DNA of 64,000 bases from Asterias rubens (GCF_902459465.1 NC_047082.1:9217407-9281406), one strand, 5' to 3'; shown: positions 12,801 to 24,214, counted from the first letter of the stretch. Numbers and translations: made by a program. The notes: generated from the sequence alone by a model not told the origin.

Positions 12801-15800
12801 CACTCTAACCCTAAACCCGGTATACAAGGATCACCTGACCCAATTTTGAGTCAGGTTAACGCAGGAATTGGTTAAAACAAAATTGTTGACCCCCTGATCT
12901 TCAGTGTATAGTTTTGACTCAATTCCGGGTCATTCTGACACAGATTCTAGGTCACACTAACTAAGAAATAGAGCTATAGGCTCAACATAACCCGGATCCA
13001 GTGTGGCAGGGGATTCTTGCCCCCCCCCCCCCCAGAGATGATGCCGTCCCTTCATTAGGCACACTGTGTACACATTTCTTCTGATAGCGCCCTCTCTTGA
13101 ATCCTCCTCCTCCACCCCACATTAATTTCCCATATATGGGGGACCGAATCTCAGGTGGACATAATGCCCTGGGAAACCAGGTCAATTCAGACCCCTGGGG
13201 AGTTTTTAGAATGTACAAAAGGTTAAGACTAAATAAGCTCAGTTTTTGTCAAAAAATATTGTCCAATGATCTTTCCATCTCATGAACTGCCATAACAAAT
13301 GTTATATAAACACTATTGGCATAGCAGTTATAAACCCACAACTTACAACATTGAATACAAATAAGCTGCATGCTTCGAATTGATGATACCCTAGCCTGCA
13401 TTCGTATGTACTGTGAAAGGGGTAAACCTGTTTCAGCCCCAGGAGTAGTGGAAACGGCCTCTGGACAAAAATAATTGTAGCCCACACCTTGAAGTGGCCT
13501 TCAGGCCTTGTGTGTCAGGCGACTTGCATAAAAAAAATAATAATAATGACGAGTAATACAATCTAACCTTTTTCGTGGTCTGGATTCAACCCTGTTCCAT
13601 TTGTTGTTACAGTTCCTGATCCTTGCTCTATGGTTGGTTTAACGAAAGGTGTAGCCTCATTTCCTCCCGTAATATCAGACGGTGGGTTCACTGTTACATA
13701 AACAATACTGGTATCATACTCGATGGAGGTAGCGTCAAGCGATGACGAAGTAAGACTAGCAACCGTTACATCAGCGTGTTTCCAGGTTTCTGTGAGCGGT
13801 GTATTGGTGACCTGCCCCAGACCAGTTTCAAAAGTGGGTTGAACAAGCGCTGGAATTTCTTGTGTAGTGGGAGCTGTGGCAGCAGGAGTTGTTGGAGGTT
13901 TGTTGGAAGGTACAGGGTTTTTGTTGGAATCAGTAATTCCTAGTGTTGTGTTTTGATCTGCCGATGGAGGGTCGGTTACTAACAGAGGGGTCACCTGGTG
14001 GGTAGTTAAGGGAGGGCCAGTCGTGTTGGAAGTGTTTCCTTGGACGCCTTTCGTTTGAAGACCTTTTGTTGGAATGCTTTTCGTGGTTGTTGGAAGGCTA
14101 GTCGTTGTTGGAAGTCTAGTCGTAGTTGTTGGAAGCTTAGTTGTTGGAAGTTTAGTTGTTGGAAGCCCAGTCGTCGTTGTTGGAAGGATCGTTGTTGGGG
14201 GTACAACTGTTACAGGGGTTGTTGTAACAGGCATTGTTGTTGGAACCCCAGTTGTTGGCGGAGTGTCATTTGCCGGTAGGCTTTGGGTCGGAACGACGCT
14301 GGGGTTGTCCGGTTTAGGGGCAATGGGTAAAAAGCTGTTGGTGACTGGAGGGTAGAGTTCTGGCATTGGTCCATGGGTAGTGAAAGGTTTTAATTGAGGT
14401 GTATTGTAGTTCACTGTAGTTGAATCACCTGCTGATACATGCGCCGCAATAGCAGCACCTGAAGTGCCAAACACACAAAGCAGAAATGAGAATATTGTTA
14501 GCTGTTAGCAACAAATCAGCAAGATGAAGACAAAACAAAAACTCAAGTATTGTTTTTAAATACAAGCCATAATACTGCAAATTTCCGATAAACTGCCCAC
14601 TAAAATAAGCATCAGTTAACAACCCTACGAAATAGGCCTATACACAGCAAAACAAATTCCAAGTGGTCAAATTAGTTGTGTTGAACGATATTTTCTCAAA
14701 ATTATACAATACAAATTAGAAAATAGAATTAGCTGTTCCAAACTGCTTGTACCAGCCAAAATGACCTATGTATATAAATTCAAAGGAAACCTAATGGCCT
14801 GACAGTTCGATCCCATAGCGGAGTCTTTCTTGAAGCCTTTGCGAAAGTCTCTACTAAGGTCGAAACGTCAGGTCATTACATATCTTTTACAGAAAAAAAA
14901 ACACAAAACAAAACATAAATAAACACAAATTTTTCAACACCTTGATTGAAATTGAAAATCATTAAGTTTTTTTTGGTTTATTGATTTATTTACTTTTATT
15001 TCTAAAGAATTGATCCCAAATTTCTTTAGATTTCGTCCATCGACCTTCACGCACTATTTTGTGATGTTTGTGCAAATGTTTTCGGAACGAATTACAAAAC
15101 CATGGCAACCATGATGATAGGGTAGACAACATTGTTTTAAAGTCGAGGTTGACGATTCAAGGATTTCGAAAAAGAGTCGGTTGTACAAAAGTGCTCATCG
15201 AGTCAGCATTGTTTATACACGACATTATAGGCCAAGGGCATGCAACTTTGTTGTACGCACTTTGAGCCGACACTAAAAATAGTGAGAGCAGCGTGCGTAC
15301 AGCTATTTCTGTACATCATAAATTGTGAAGGTCATGTGTAGAGATTGATGAAATATGGCCCAGTAATGTGCTCAGGGGTTGCTGCCTTCCAACTGTGTAT
15401 AACATGGCCACCTCGGGCATGCTTTATTAAAGACACTGGACACTATTGGCAATTGTCAAAGACCAGTCTTCTCTCTTGGTGTATCTAAACACCAGCATAA
15501 AATAGCAAACCTGTGAAAATTTGAGCTCAATCGGTCGTCGAAGTGGCGAGATATTAATGAAAGAAAAAAACACCCTTGTCGCACCATGGTCACACGAAGT
15601 TGGTTACTTTCAGATGCTTGATTTCGAGACCTCAAATTCAAAATCTGATGTCTCGAAATTAAATTCTCGGAAATTAATTCTTTCTCGAAAACTACGTCAC
15701 ATCATAGGGAGCTGTTTCTCACAATGTTTTATACTATCAACCTCTCCCCATTACTCGTAATTTAGAAAGGTTTTATGATAATAATTATATTGAGTAATTA

Positions 15801-18800
15801 CCAATAGTGTCCACTGCCTTTAAGGCACGCAACAAGCGTAATGTCATTAAAGGCACTGGACACTACTGGTAATTACTCAAAATAATCTGTAGTGTAAAAC
15901 CCTACTTGAATGAGCAACGCAGAGCTGTTGATAGTTTAAAACATTGTGAGTAATGGCTCCCTCTGAAGTATAAACGTAGTATACTTGCTCACTCAAGTAT
16001 TAAAAGATATCAGGCATCTGAAAGCGAACGAATTTGTGCAACAATGTCGGCGTTGCTTTTGGGTTTGGGATAAGCCTGGCCAAGCCAAATACCCGTTTTT
16101 TAACTCATTCCCAAAATACATTTTGTCATGGTACAGTCATCTTCTGACCTCTCTCTATATATAAAAATAAAATGTGAATAATAAGGTCATACGTATTATC
16201 AAAGCAAGGCCATTGCCAACGTTTGTAATAATAGATTCAGATTGAAGTAGATGGTGTCATTTACCGACACAGCTCCTTCTGAAGTAACGTTGTTTTTGAG
16301 AAAGAGACAACTTCTCACTCAAATAGTTTTAAAACGACATTGGGCCCGAAACCCATTTTAGGAATCTGAAAACACAAGTTGGGTGTTTTTCTTTCAATCT
16401 TGCAACTTCGACGACCATAGTAATTTAGCCCAAATTGCCACAGATTTCTTATATAAATTAGGCCTATTTGGACCACACCAAGTGAGGTTCTGGTCTTTGG
16501 CAATTACCAAAGGTGTCCAGCCGTCAATTTCACCAAACTCTTCCTAACTTATGGTTAATCTTAGGTCTTAAGACGAGTTCATTCCTATACCGAAAACGTT
16601 AGGACGCATTGAACCCGTTCCTAAGTTAGGACGGGTTATTTTGTCCTAACTCGAGATACGATTAATCCTAGCGTTTCGTGAAATCGGCTGCAGTGCCTTT
16701 AAAACCTATTACGTTCATAAATAATAAACGGGATAGATAGTATAAATAAGCAAATAAACCCTATCTGAACGAACGTTGTTATTGGAATCTCATCGGTGTG
16801 TTTGTCCGTGTGTTTATTGTATTCACACTTACTTCTTTATTAGTTTTTAAACCTCAAAATCCAGATTGTATTGTCAAAGAAATGAAAATGAACAAACAAT
16901 ATTTTAAGTGGCAGTTTACCAGCCTTTACTTTAAAGGTAAGCCTCCAATCTCCACCTTCCAGGGCGTTGAATGAGATCATATAGGCCTACATGTTCTTCA
17001 ACAGGAAAAATCTCGTTAATTACTAAACACAAATTTCCCCTTTTGCTGCTCCTGGCAATTATTCGGTTACCCGATTTCCGATTGTTTGTTTCTGAATACA
17101 GAGGGGTGGCGGTCGGTTATGGGATCAGCGGGACAATGGAAGACAATTCTGGGCGGAAATTTCTTTAAAGACTAAGTGTTATCGAGTTGGAACGGCGTGC
17201 TTTTGCAAATGTGTACTTTGCTTACAATGTATTGTTTCAAATTGTTTGATTCTCATTTTGTTTACCTCGTTAAAGGCTATTATTAGTACAGTTGACAATT
17301 ATTGCAGACAGTGTTCACGTTTTGTGTCATCAACCACGTTTTACGTGAGAAACACAAACCTTTGACAATTTGGGCTAAATCCTTTGTGTGAGTCATTAGC
17401 TTACAAACACGGACTATTTTCAGCAGAGTAAACACAGTGTCCGTAATTTTGTTTGCAACAACCGAAATCAGCTGTATTTTTTCTGTCAGGCTTTCAGATA
17501 CACACTATACGACTTCATTTCAGAGAGGCTTCTAGCGGTAGCCACTGCCAAAGACAAAGTCTTTACTATATATTTTAAAGGCAGTGAACACTATTGGTAA
17601 TGGCTCAAAATAACTATCAGCATACAACCTTACTTGGTAACGAGTAATGGGGAGAGGTTGATAGTATAAAACATTGTGAGTAACGGCTCCTACTGAAGTG
17701 ACGTAGTTTTCGAGAATTTGATTTCGTAGACCTCAGATTTAGAATTTGAGGTATCGAAATCAAGCATCTGAAAGTAGACAACTTCGTGTGACCCCTGCGA
17801 CAAGGTTTTTTTTTTCCCCCATTAATATCTCGCAACTTCGACGACCGATTGAGCTCAAATTTTCACAGGTTTGTTATTTTATGCATATGTTGAGATACAC
17901 CAACTGTTAAGACTAGTCTTTGACAATTACCAATAGTGTCCAGAGTATTTAATATGTAAACTGTCAACCCTCGTTGTATAAAAAGCCGTTATAACGGTCT
18001 CCTTTAAACAGAGTACTTCTGAAATGCTGAATTTTCCTTTCTGCTTTGTGCGTCTTTGTTTATTGGCCAGTCCCATCTTATAAAATAACGTGCATGGACT
18101 TATTTACTTGAAGCCTTCTCTATCATCATAGATTGTTCATGCGCAATCCAATCTAAAAAGTACGTCTATACTTGAAATCCACTTGTCCTAATTGCAACTC
18201 GTCAAAATAACGGGTAAAATCAAACACATTGTACGGTTGCAGTCAACCGACAGTCATTTCAGACGGCGCATATTTTTCTCCATTTCACGCTGCGTTGGAT
18301 GGAGCCAATTTTTTCTTCACCAATTGTCGAAATGCAATCACTATTGACACTCTCAACAAAAGCGGCATTTGACCGCCTCTTTTGAATGAGATTCTTGTGC
18401 CTGGGGTGACAAATCTGTTAAGGATTGTACTCCGCACTTAAAAGAAACAACATTCCAATAAAATGAACTATCTGGATGTAATTGCCATCACTCAGCTGCC
18501 ATATCTGATTTGAGCGCGTAATGTTGTTTTGATTTTGTCCCCCTCCGTTTTTGTCTAACCTGTTTACCTAAAATAAACTTCATTAATAATCTGAAATAAT
18601 TTCCTAAACAAAATCGTCACTCATGCCAGGAACATGCACACACGATGGTATGCCTACCGCCCAGTGAAAAGTAGACATTTTGAGAAAACGGTTTTTACAG
18701 TTGAACGCTTTTTAAAATCAAGTTTTCCAATACAAATTGCAGGGAACTTTCAACTGGATTTGTTTCCAGTGGAGACTATAGATGCATTGAACAAATAAAC

Positions 18801-21523
18801 GTGATATAAGTTTCCACAACTGCAGATAGGCCAAACTTCGAAGTGAAGAGTTTCCCCAAAATACATTGTACCAACTTATTAACAAGTAACTTCCCATTGC
18901 CAATAATACTTAGACCCATTAGATACACTGGGCAAGATCAGTCTTCTCACTCGGTGTATCTCAACATATGCACAAAGTAACAGCCCTGTGAAAAATTGAA
19001 CTCAATTGGTCGTCGAAGTTGCGAGATAATAATTGAATAAAAAACACCCTTGTCGTACGAAGATGTGTGCTTTCAAATGTTTGATTTCGAGACCTCAAAA
19101 TCTTAATCTGAGGTCTCGAAATAAAAAAATTCAAATATTTTGGTGGAAAATTACTTCTTTCTCGAAAACTGCATTGCTTCAGAGGGAGCCGTTTCTCACA
19201 CTGATGTTTTATACTATCAACAGCTCTCCATTGCTTGTTTTCAATAATTCTCAAAACATTACAAACAACTACTGCGTCACAGGAGAGTAGGCCTACCGGT
19301 ACGAAATCGTTGATCAAAAATAGAATTGAGAAGAAAAAAAATATATATGTGACTATACTAAACTGTCCCTTTAAAATGTGCGTCGACTACACAATAAAGC
19401 CTCTCAAATAACACAATTCGATGCAAAGCTTATAATACGGATTGTGCAGGCCCTAAAGATTCTGCTTTAAAGGTACATTGCCGAGTACAATACACGAATT
19501 AACTGAAGTAGTACTACATGGCCCATTTGCATAGAGCTGCTAAGCACACAAATTTGCTTAGCATGAAATTTCTTCCTCGATAAAAACAGGATTACCAACC
19601 AAATTTCCATTTGTTGCATATTGCTTGTTACTGGTATTCAGCTGTTGTTAGCTTACTCAGAAAATCACGTGGACAATTTACCAAGGAAGAAATGTTTTTA
19701 CCAAGGAAGAAATGTCATGCTATGCAAATGTTTGTGCTTAGCAGCTCTATGGTGATTCTGAAGGCCCTATAGTTCATGTAGGATATCCTGTTTTACACGG
19801 TACATTCCCGAGTACAATGCAACGATTTAAACCAGTGCACCTCTGATTGTGGAATAATTATGTATGGCCAAAGTTTGATGCCAATTACCAGTAATTGTCG
19901 ACCATTGACATAACCCCTGAAGCTGTCCACAAATAAGATAACTTTGATAAAGGTATGGTAGAATGTGTGTCACTGGAGATAGCTTTGTGATTGAGTGGAT
20001 CGATGATATTTGAATGGACCAACGGTGGTTATGGTTAAAAAGAGACCTGGGCCCAATTTCATAGAGCTGCTAAACACACAAGTTTGCTTAGCATGACATT
20101 CCTTCCTTGATAAACCCACAGGATTACCAACCAATTTTCAATTTGTTGCATCTTGCTTGTTACTGGTGTTCGGCTGTTGTTTGCTTATCCTGAAAATCAG
20201 TTGGAAATTTGATTGGTAAACCATGTTTTTATGAAGGCAAAGATTTCATGCTAAGCTATTTTGTTTTGTGCTTAGAAGCTCTATAAAATTGGGCCCTGGT
20301 TCACTGAAAACGGTTGTAACTTCACATTACAACCGGGAAGTTCTTTTCAGAACTGAGAAGTCTCCCGAATTCCGTAAAAAAAACTCCTCCGCGGTATATA
20401 AAACAAGACAGTTCTCTTAAATAAAACATAGAGCTAGATACACACATGGTGTTACCGTAGACGATTATTATATTGATACCTCACCATGCAAATGCATCAA
20501 ATCCCATAACTTGACATCAACCATTTTTTCAAAGTCAATGTATTGCATTGCTTGAACTTGATGGATTCAGGAACTTTACCAGATTTATAATATTTTAGGA
20601 ATTGTGATTGATTTGATCGGTAAAGAGTTACAATATCACTTCTACTTCTAGTTATATTTTAGATCGGAGCCTTCATTTTGGAATTCAATCCTGTCGTTTA
20701 ACTTAAAGGATTTGGGTACTTTTTCAAAATGTCCACAGATTTACATTAAACTTACAGGGTTTGAAGATATATGATAACGGAAAGCTTCCCTTCAAATCTT
20801 ACTTACTGAGGTGCTGTAGTTTTTGAGAAATGAGTAAAACAATGTAATGAAAAACAAACGTTTGTAATTAATTTCATTACATTGTTTTACTCATTACCCC
20901 AAAACTACCGCACCTAATATTTTCAGAGAAGCTTTCTACTATCATTATCTTCAAACTGTGTAAGTTTAGTGTAAATCTGTGGACGTTATGTTTTTTGTCC
21001 TACACCCTTTAAACAATAATAATAAATAAATAAATAGAAAAAGGCAAATTAAAACAATATTCCTGCCGAACGGGTAAAACTAATAGCTTGTTTACCTCCC
21101 ACTCAAATCAGACATGAATATGAAAATAGACGATTAGAAACTTAATACTGCATAACCAGTAACACGGTTTGTCAGATTTCATTTCGTTTTCAACCAATAC
21201 AAATTAGACATCTGTTTTCGTTTCACCCCCATCAAATCAAATCAACCAACTTCGCAAGCCCACAATTTAATTTTGTTTGTATCAAGTGTTGTCGTAAAAT
21301 CAAATAAAAAAAATAAAAAAAAATGAAGTCATCCTCTTGGTTATAAAAAAAACAAAACAAGAAAAACAAAACATGAACAATCATGTGGTATAAAATGAGG
21401 TACTGGACCAGTTCATACTGCGTACTTACATGTTAATATAAAGACCGACAGAGAAGCCAAGTTCGCACCGGCCCCTTCCCCCCGTCGACGCAGTGTCTTG
21501 ACCCCGTACATCTCCCGTTCCAT
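4209..21523 (-). CDS. Mucin-like type I membrane protein, four-exon model
   Basis: Exons on the reverse strand are 21430-21523, 13568-14458, 12405-12549 and 4209-4755; all three joins keep frame, giving 558 residues. A signal peptide with a long basic n-region (hydrophobic core about 21-41) precedes a Thr/Pro-rich ectodomain (about 42-328) with LPTTT/LPTTK-type repeats, which are likely O-glycosylation sites. A helix at about 334-357 starts in a glycine-rich stretch and is followed by KKRSRDKNSRYY. The tail (378-558) is rich in Lys/Arg/Asn, then acidic; it ends with SPYVKI (Tyr546), which fits the ITIM pattern S-x-Y-x-x-I. No adhesion domain is recognised. Two lectin genes lie in the last intron. 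The join of the tail exon to the transmembrane exon across 7.6 kb rests on phase and on the matching plan in three neighbours. Confidence 0.68.
5902..6046. repeat. Long inverted repeat (snap-back hairpin)
   Basis: Arms of about 60 bases, starting CGTTCG..TTAGCTTCCC and containing GGTCGACCCCGGTGTGTGG, face each other across a spacer near 5971-5981 with few mismatches. It looks like a small foldback element. Transcripts from either strand would fold tightly. Confidence 0.8.
6719..6809. repeat. TA dinucleotide repeat and A-run
   Basis: About 12 TA units (6720-6745) are followed by a run of about 35 A (6775-6809). Confidence 0.9.
7725..7767. repeat. A-rich simple repeat
   Basis: Runs of six to eight A separated by single T form a low-complexity stretch. 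Confidence 0.85.
8164..8904 (-). CDS. Secreted C-type lectin + PAN/apple-like protein, copy 1
   Basis: An uninterrupted frame of 246 residues. A signal peptide (1-24) is followed by a C-type lectin-like domain (about 26-160): CPPGW at the start, the WIGC core at 95-98, and paired cysteines ending FFAAC. A cysteine-rich PAN/apple-like module follows (about 168-241; GCGQACWAEPRCHSFN). The canonical EPN or QPD sugar motif is absent (NWEESH at the site) and WND reads WGD, so calcium-dependent sugar binding may be altered. Three NxS/T sites are likely glycosylated. I chose the Met at 8904 rather than the in-frame Met at 8946 because it matches the paralog start and gives a clean signal peptide. 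It lies in intron 3 of the mucin-like gene on the same strand. Confidence 0.88.
   Translation of the reverse strand: MLVLTACIKNLLLLFAVFSVGLRAMCPPGWLTWQDSCYILLPQKMNWTDAFRVCDRPGSAMTMPETQTEQDFIWRELNQSRIQMGLVDGNPFQLWIGCKKDLTNPGHLSCPGKKVDSDYINWEESHYKDEGQNCVRMRHKNDGKWGDYFCNGTFFAACEMRVPRPVYCLTADDDGSFTSQCLLNHDIKNLTAKGVIGCGQACWAEPRCHSFNIWQQDKTCQLNNASRPEADVTDFKNMEGCSFFEL
8905..9912. other. Spacer between the two lectin genes
   Basis: About 120 bases next to each lectin start are alignable between the copies (the shared ACTTGAAGATTGTG-like block near 9030 matches one near 10790), so the duplication reached into the upstream region. The middle holds a 64-base tandem duplication at 9551-9676. Confidence 0.6.
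9551..9676. repeat. 64-base tandem duplication
   Basis: Two near-identical units starting TTGTCTCCGTCAAATATTAA lie 64 bases apart, in the downstream flank of lectin copy 2. Confidence 0.85.
9913..10653 (-). CDS. Secreted C-type lectin + PAN/apple-like protein, copy 2
   Basis: The same length (246 residues) and domain order as the copy at 8164-8904. I count 19 amino-acid differences, about 92 percent identity: six in the signal peptide (1-24) and thirteen in the mature 222 residues. The differences include Gln79-Ser80 to Thr-Pro, Val87-Asp88-Gly89 to Met-Glu-Ala and two Glu/Asp to Gly changes in the loop that replaces the EPN site (NWEGSHYKGEG). All cysteines are kept. The head-to-tail order points to unequal crossing-over. 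A secreted recognition protein is likely; its ligand cannot be read from sequence. Confidence 0.88.
   Translation of the reverse strand: MLVITAYIKKLFLFFAVFSVGLQAMCPPGWLTWQDSCYILLPQKMNWTDAFRVCDRPGSAMAMPETQTEQDFIWRELNTPRIQMGLMEANPFQLWIGCKKDLTNPGHLSCPGKKVDSDYINWEGSHYKGEGQNCVRMRQKNDGKWGDYFCNGTFFAACEMRVPRPVYCLTADDDGSFTHQCLLNHDIKNLTAKGFIGCGQACWAEPRCHSFNIWQQDKTCQLNNASRLEADVTDFKNMEGCSFYEL
11856..11912. repeat. Repeat family F8, fragment 1
   Basis: It shares the order CAGTTCTCT / ACCTGGCAAGTA / ATACACATGGTGTT with copies at about 20386-20458, 35410-35510, 42893-42950 and 59285-59372. Fuller copies begin CCGCGGTA. Confidence 0.55.
11999..12138. mobile_element. Palindromic MITE family F7, copy 2
   Basis: The better-preserved copy. 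GGAGACTTCGGGACGCTAGG opens it and the complement of CCAAGCGTCCTGAAAGTCTC closes it; the arms continue through GGTGGCAGCAGACTTACC. Confidence 0.8.
12405..12549 (-). CDS. Transmembrane exon (exon 3) of the mucin-like protein
   Basis: Acceptor GATACCTAG and donor GTAAGT (12399-12404 as complement) bound 145 bases, phase 1 in and phase 2 out. The exon encodes a glycine-containing hydrophobic helix and a basic stop-transfer run. Confidence 0.8.
12698..12782. mobile_element. MITE family F2, short copy
   Basis: The ends GGTGGATTTCAC and GTGAAATCGACACC are near-inverted copies of the F2 ends seen at 16521-16690 and 50600-50766. It is internally shortened. Confidence 0.55.
13568..14458 (-). CDS. Mucin-like ectodomain exon (exon 2)
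   Basis: Acceptor GGCACTTCAG and donor GTTAGA bound 891 bases in phase 1-1. It encodes the end of the signal peptide and 287 residues dominated by Thr, Pro and Ser; a block of LPTTT-like units lies at about 14080-14200. Several NxT sites are present. Confidence 0.8.
14788..14882. repeat. Short repeat ending in CGAAACGT
   Basis: AATGGCCTGACAGTTCGATC at the left and GGTCGAAACGTCAGGTCATT at the right form imperfect inverted ends. It shares the CGAAACG core with elements at 7481, 39335, 45560 and 60262. Confidence 0.45.
15427..15823 (+). mobile_element. F1 MITE-like element, full copy (reference description)
   Basis: The 397 bases run from TTAAAGACACTGGACACTAT to the complement-type end ATAGTGTCCACTGCCTTTAA, so inverted ends of about 28 bases include TTAA, which is likely the target-site duplication. 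Inside lies a near-palindrome around TTTCGAGACCTCAAATTC. There is no transposase frame. Plus orientation here means the left end continues GTCAAAGACCAGTC and minus means it continues ACTCAAAATAA. TTAA targets suggest piggyBac- or Kolobok-type mobilisation, which is inference. Confidence 0.85.
15847..16702 (-). mobile_element. F1 element broken by a nested F2 element
   Basis: The left end is TTAAAGGCACTGGACACTAC and the right end CAGTGCCTTTAA. F2 interrupts the right end at 16521-16690, and further unrelated sequence (about 16045-16255) separates two inner parts. Confidence 0.7.
16521..16690. mobile_element. F2 MITE nested in F1
   Basis: It opens CCGTCAATTTCAC and closes GTGAAATCGGCTG. CAG flanks it on both sides (16518-16520 and 16691-16693), consistent with a three-base target duplication. 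The inner part has inverted TCCTAACTTA-like blocks. Confidence 0.7.
17575..17952 (-). mobile_element. F1 element, full copy
   Basis: TTAAAGGCAGTGAACACTAT to a decayed right end (CCAGAGTATTTAA). Confidence 0.8.
18921..19262 (+). mobile_element. F1 element, end-decayed copy
   Basis: The inner F1 sequence is clear (ATCAGTCTTCTCACTCGG, then the GAGGTCTCGAAAT palindrome), but both ends are eroded. Confidence 0.65.
19520..19752. mobile_element. F6 palindromic element, copy 1
   Basis: It opens GGCCCATTTGCATAGAGCTG and closes with the inverse GCTTAGCAGCTCTATGG. An internal 19-base direct repeat (TTTACCAAGGAAGAAATGT) occurs twice at about 19679-19713. Confidence 0.7.
20049..20297. mobile_element. 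F6 palindromic element, copy 2
   Basis: Clean inverted ends GGGCCCAATTTCATAGAGC and AGCTCTATAAAATTGGGCCC. The interior aligns with 19520-19752 (GGATTACCAACCAA, TTGCTTGTTACTGGT). Confidence 0.8.
20386..20458. repeat. Repeat family F8, fragment 2
   Basis: CTCCGCGGTATATAAAACAA followed by CAGTTCTCTTAA and ACACACATGGTGTTACCG. Confidence 0.55.
20703..21012. mobile_element. F5 palindromic TTAA element
   Basis: A 310-base inverted repeat. The left arm runs TTAAAGGATTTGGGTAC, GTCCACAGATTTACA, AACTTACAGGGTTTGAAGAT, and the right arm mirrors it through to ACCCTTTAA. The centre (near 20860) is an inverted AACAATGTAATGAAA. Half copies lie at about 59445-59570 and 63160-63236. Confidence 0.8.
21430..21523 (-). 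CDS. Signal-peptide exon (exon 1) of the mucin-like protein
   Basis: ATG is at 21523 (complement) and donor GTAAGT at 21424-21429. It encodes 31 residues: a basic n-region (KTLRRRGEG) and the start of a hydrophobic core (LASLSVFILT) that exon 2 continues (CAAIAAHVSA). The one leftover base plus two bases of exon 2 make Cys. No in-frame ATG lies between an upstream stop and this one. Confidence 0.72.
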
Positions 21524-23586
21524 TCTGGTCCTCAAGTTCACCAATTTGTAGGACGTCGTCAGCTAGTTACTGGACACAAGTAATTCACCATGCTGGGCCT
21601 GGTCGAAAAAATACCCTAGACTGCCTCCACACGGTGCCTTGTGATTTAGAGTCCAATGCTAAAAATACAGCTGTAGTTTTTAGTGGTGGGCTCGAGTGTT
21701 GCAGTCGCTGCATACCCGCGGACGGCGCTATACCACATTAAACTGAGCTACCAACCGACTGTGTAAACATTCGTCATAATTCAATCGCCCAGTCAGCCAA
21801 ATCGTATACTTTCTGTAATCACAGTTGGATTGTGTACAAAAGGGCTTCCACGGTGGCCTCAATGCATTCTGCAACTGTGAATTTCTAATGCGGAGCTGCC
21901 CCGGTCGAGTCGCGTAGGAGTACAAAGTATCCCTTTTATGCTTCACATGACTAGGTACTGGGTACATGGATGCGCGCGGCTCAACTGAGAGTTCGTTGAG
22001 ATTTTTTTTTTTTTAAAGGTTTGTGACACACAGTCATCACACACCACGTGGAAATCGTGACTGGCACCTGACTCCATTATGGGAACCAGATCGTATCCCA
22101 TTGGCTGATGCGTAATTATTGCTACATTGAAATGAATCACCTGCTGAAGAGGCAGACAGATTCAGCGCCCCGACTTCCAAAGTTCACATTATTTTTGTTT
22201 TTCTATGGCGCTTCATCATAGTGGAGAGGCCTGCTGCTTTGATATGCCGCGCTGTGATGCAACCTTTTCTGGCATAATTATAATATGCCTGAACGTCTCG
22301 CAATCGAAAGGGCACATACAAGTCAATATTAGCGAAGCAGAAATTCATCCGAATGTTATGAATTAAACAAAAACATACTCCAGCTTTTCTGCAGGTTAAC
22401 ATTAAATCTAGTGGTAATTCTACCCAACTCTAAACCCCAAACCTCACATTGTTAGTCAATGCTAAGACAGACTCTATCAGCTGTCTATCTTTGCACATGA
22501 TAGGTCTGGGAGGGCACATCTTTTTTGATGACAGTTTTTGGACTTTTGCCCTTCCCGGGACGGCCTGTGCTTGTTTTATTGTTTTGCTTTTTTTTGTCCG
22601 AAGAATTAAAATATAAATATAAATAAATATAAAATATTCCTGATCTTCCCTTAACTGTTGTCCTTTAACTAAAAACCTTTCGTAATATTCAGAACATCCA
22701 GTACCTCCAAAAACATTTTGTAAATATTTATTTTCAATGTTACAACTGAAGTATTAAAATTAACCAATTCAAACCATAACACCCAAACCGAGGAGTGGAA
22801 AAAAATGGGGTCTTTTTTATAGGCTGTTTTAAGTCGAACTAACATACGGGAGTTTAAATATTGGGTTGATCTCCACGCCGCAACGTAAAATGACGTAGAT
22901 ATGAGATATCTAACTATGATCTTGACTTTTCGAAAGTCTCAAGGCAGCTGAGAATTTAACAGGCACCCCAATCCCTAGCAATACATTTCAACGTCTACTA
23001 TAACGGACCACGAAGGCGAACCAGCGATAATGTCAATAGGTCAATCCGTTGGAATTTCCTCGATCGCAATGGTGTTGAACATTTCTGAAAAGATAATTGA
23101 AATCCGCTCAATAGGTTGAATGGGAGAGGGAGTGGTAGTCAAATGTTTCTAGAAAGTGAAACTTTACGGGGTGAGTGGAGGGTACGTGGATGTCACTCAC
23201 CCAGGGCCTTGCCCCCGGGAAAAAGCGTCTTGATCCATCCGCGTTTGACGCGGTGAATCTCCGAGCAATTATTATGTATTTTTTACTTAAAGGCTACCTG
23301 GCTTATTTCCGGGCTTGCCTTCACGCACTTTCCCGCTATTGTTCTTATCCTGACTGAAAATGAGGCTTGTAATTGGCGCACGTCCGCCACAGCTTGCAGT
23401 TGCTGCGCCTGTTGTGGTCTCGTTTTGGAATCCAGGAGTTGTTTAATGGATTTCGGGGAGGGGGGGGGGGGGGGCTAGAGTGTTAGTGATGCCCTCTACC
23501 CCGTATTAGGCCATGTCATAATTGACGTCGTTGAGGGTGCTGTTGTACATAATATGTTTGTTTACTACATCATTCTGCGAGCAGCA

Positions 23587-23970
23587 TTAAAGACACTGGA
23601 CACTATTGGTAATTGTCAAAGATCAGACTTCTCAATTAGTGTATCTCAACATATGCACAAAACAACAAACCTGTGAAAATTTGAGCTCAATTAGTCGTCG
23701 AAATTGTGAGATAATAATGAAAGAAAAAACGCCCTTGTCAAAAGAAGTTGTGTGCTTTCAGATGCTTGATTTCAAGACCTCAAATTTTAAATGTGAGGTC
23801 TCGAAATCAAATTCGTGTAAATTACTTCTTTCTCGAAAACTATGTCACTTCAGAGGGAGCCGTTTCTCACAATGTTTTATATTAACAACCTCTCCCCATT
23901 ACTCGTTACCAAGTAAGGTTTTATGACAATAGTTATTTTGAGTAATTACCAATAGTGTCCACTGCCTTTA
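23587..23970 (+). mobile_element. F1 element, full copy
   Basis: TTAAAGACACTGGACACTAT to ATAGTGTCCACTGCCTTTA. The right TTAA has decayed to TTAG. Confidence 0.85.
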
Positions 23971-24214
23971 GAGTAATAATTGGTTGCTTTCCTTTTGATC
24001 AGTCTATTATGATACCTTCTAAGTCAGTCTGAAATGTTGATCAAAATCTTCGAGGTGGGGTTCAATTGTGTGACCTTAACTACTCGTCTTCCGTCTGCAG
24101 AATGTGATGTAGATAAAGGAACAGTAGCCCTTGACCTTCAGAAATAGACTTTCTTAGTCTCGTGCTTATTCGAACGTTAAAGTTGAAGTGTTAAGTTAGT
24201 TTCCTTAATCGAGT

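Larger units (their letters stand above)
14459..21429 (-). other. Intron 1 of the mucin-like gene
   Basis: About 7 kb with F1 copies (15427, 15847, 17575, 18921), a nested F2 (16521), F6 copies (19520, 20049), an F8 fragment (20386) and F5 (20703). I see no supported exon. Confidence 0.55.

Noticed and set aside
14040..14355. Val/Gly- and Cys/Trp-rich frames on the plus strand
   Set aside because: These are shadows of the Thr/Pro repeat in the mucin-like exon on the other strand.
14459..14501. Hydrophobic stretch (TIFSFLLCVF) directly before the mucin exon, which looked like a signal peptide start
   Set aside because: The exon at 21430-21523 gives a complete signal peptide that splices in phase at 14458, so this stretch is intron.
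21693..21760. Possible tRNA gene on the reverse strand
   Set aside because: Only the D-arm and a poor B box are recognisable and no cloverleaf forms.
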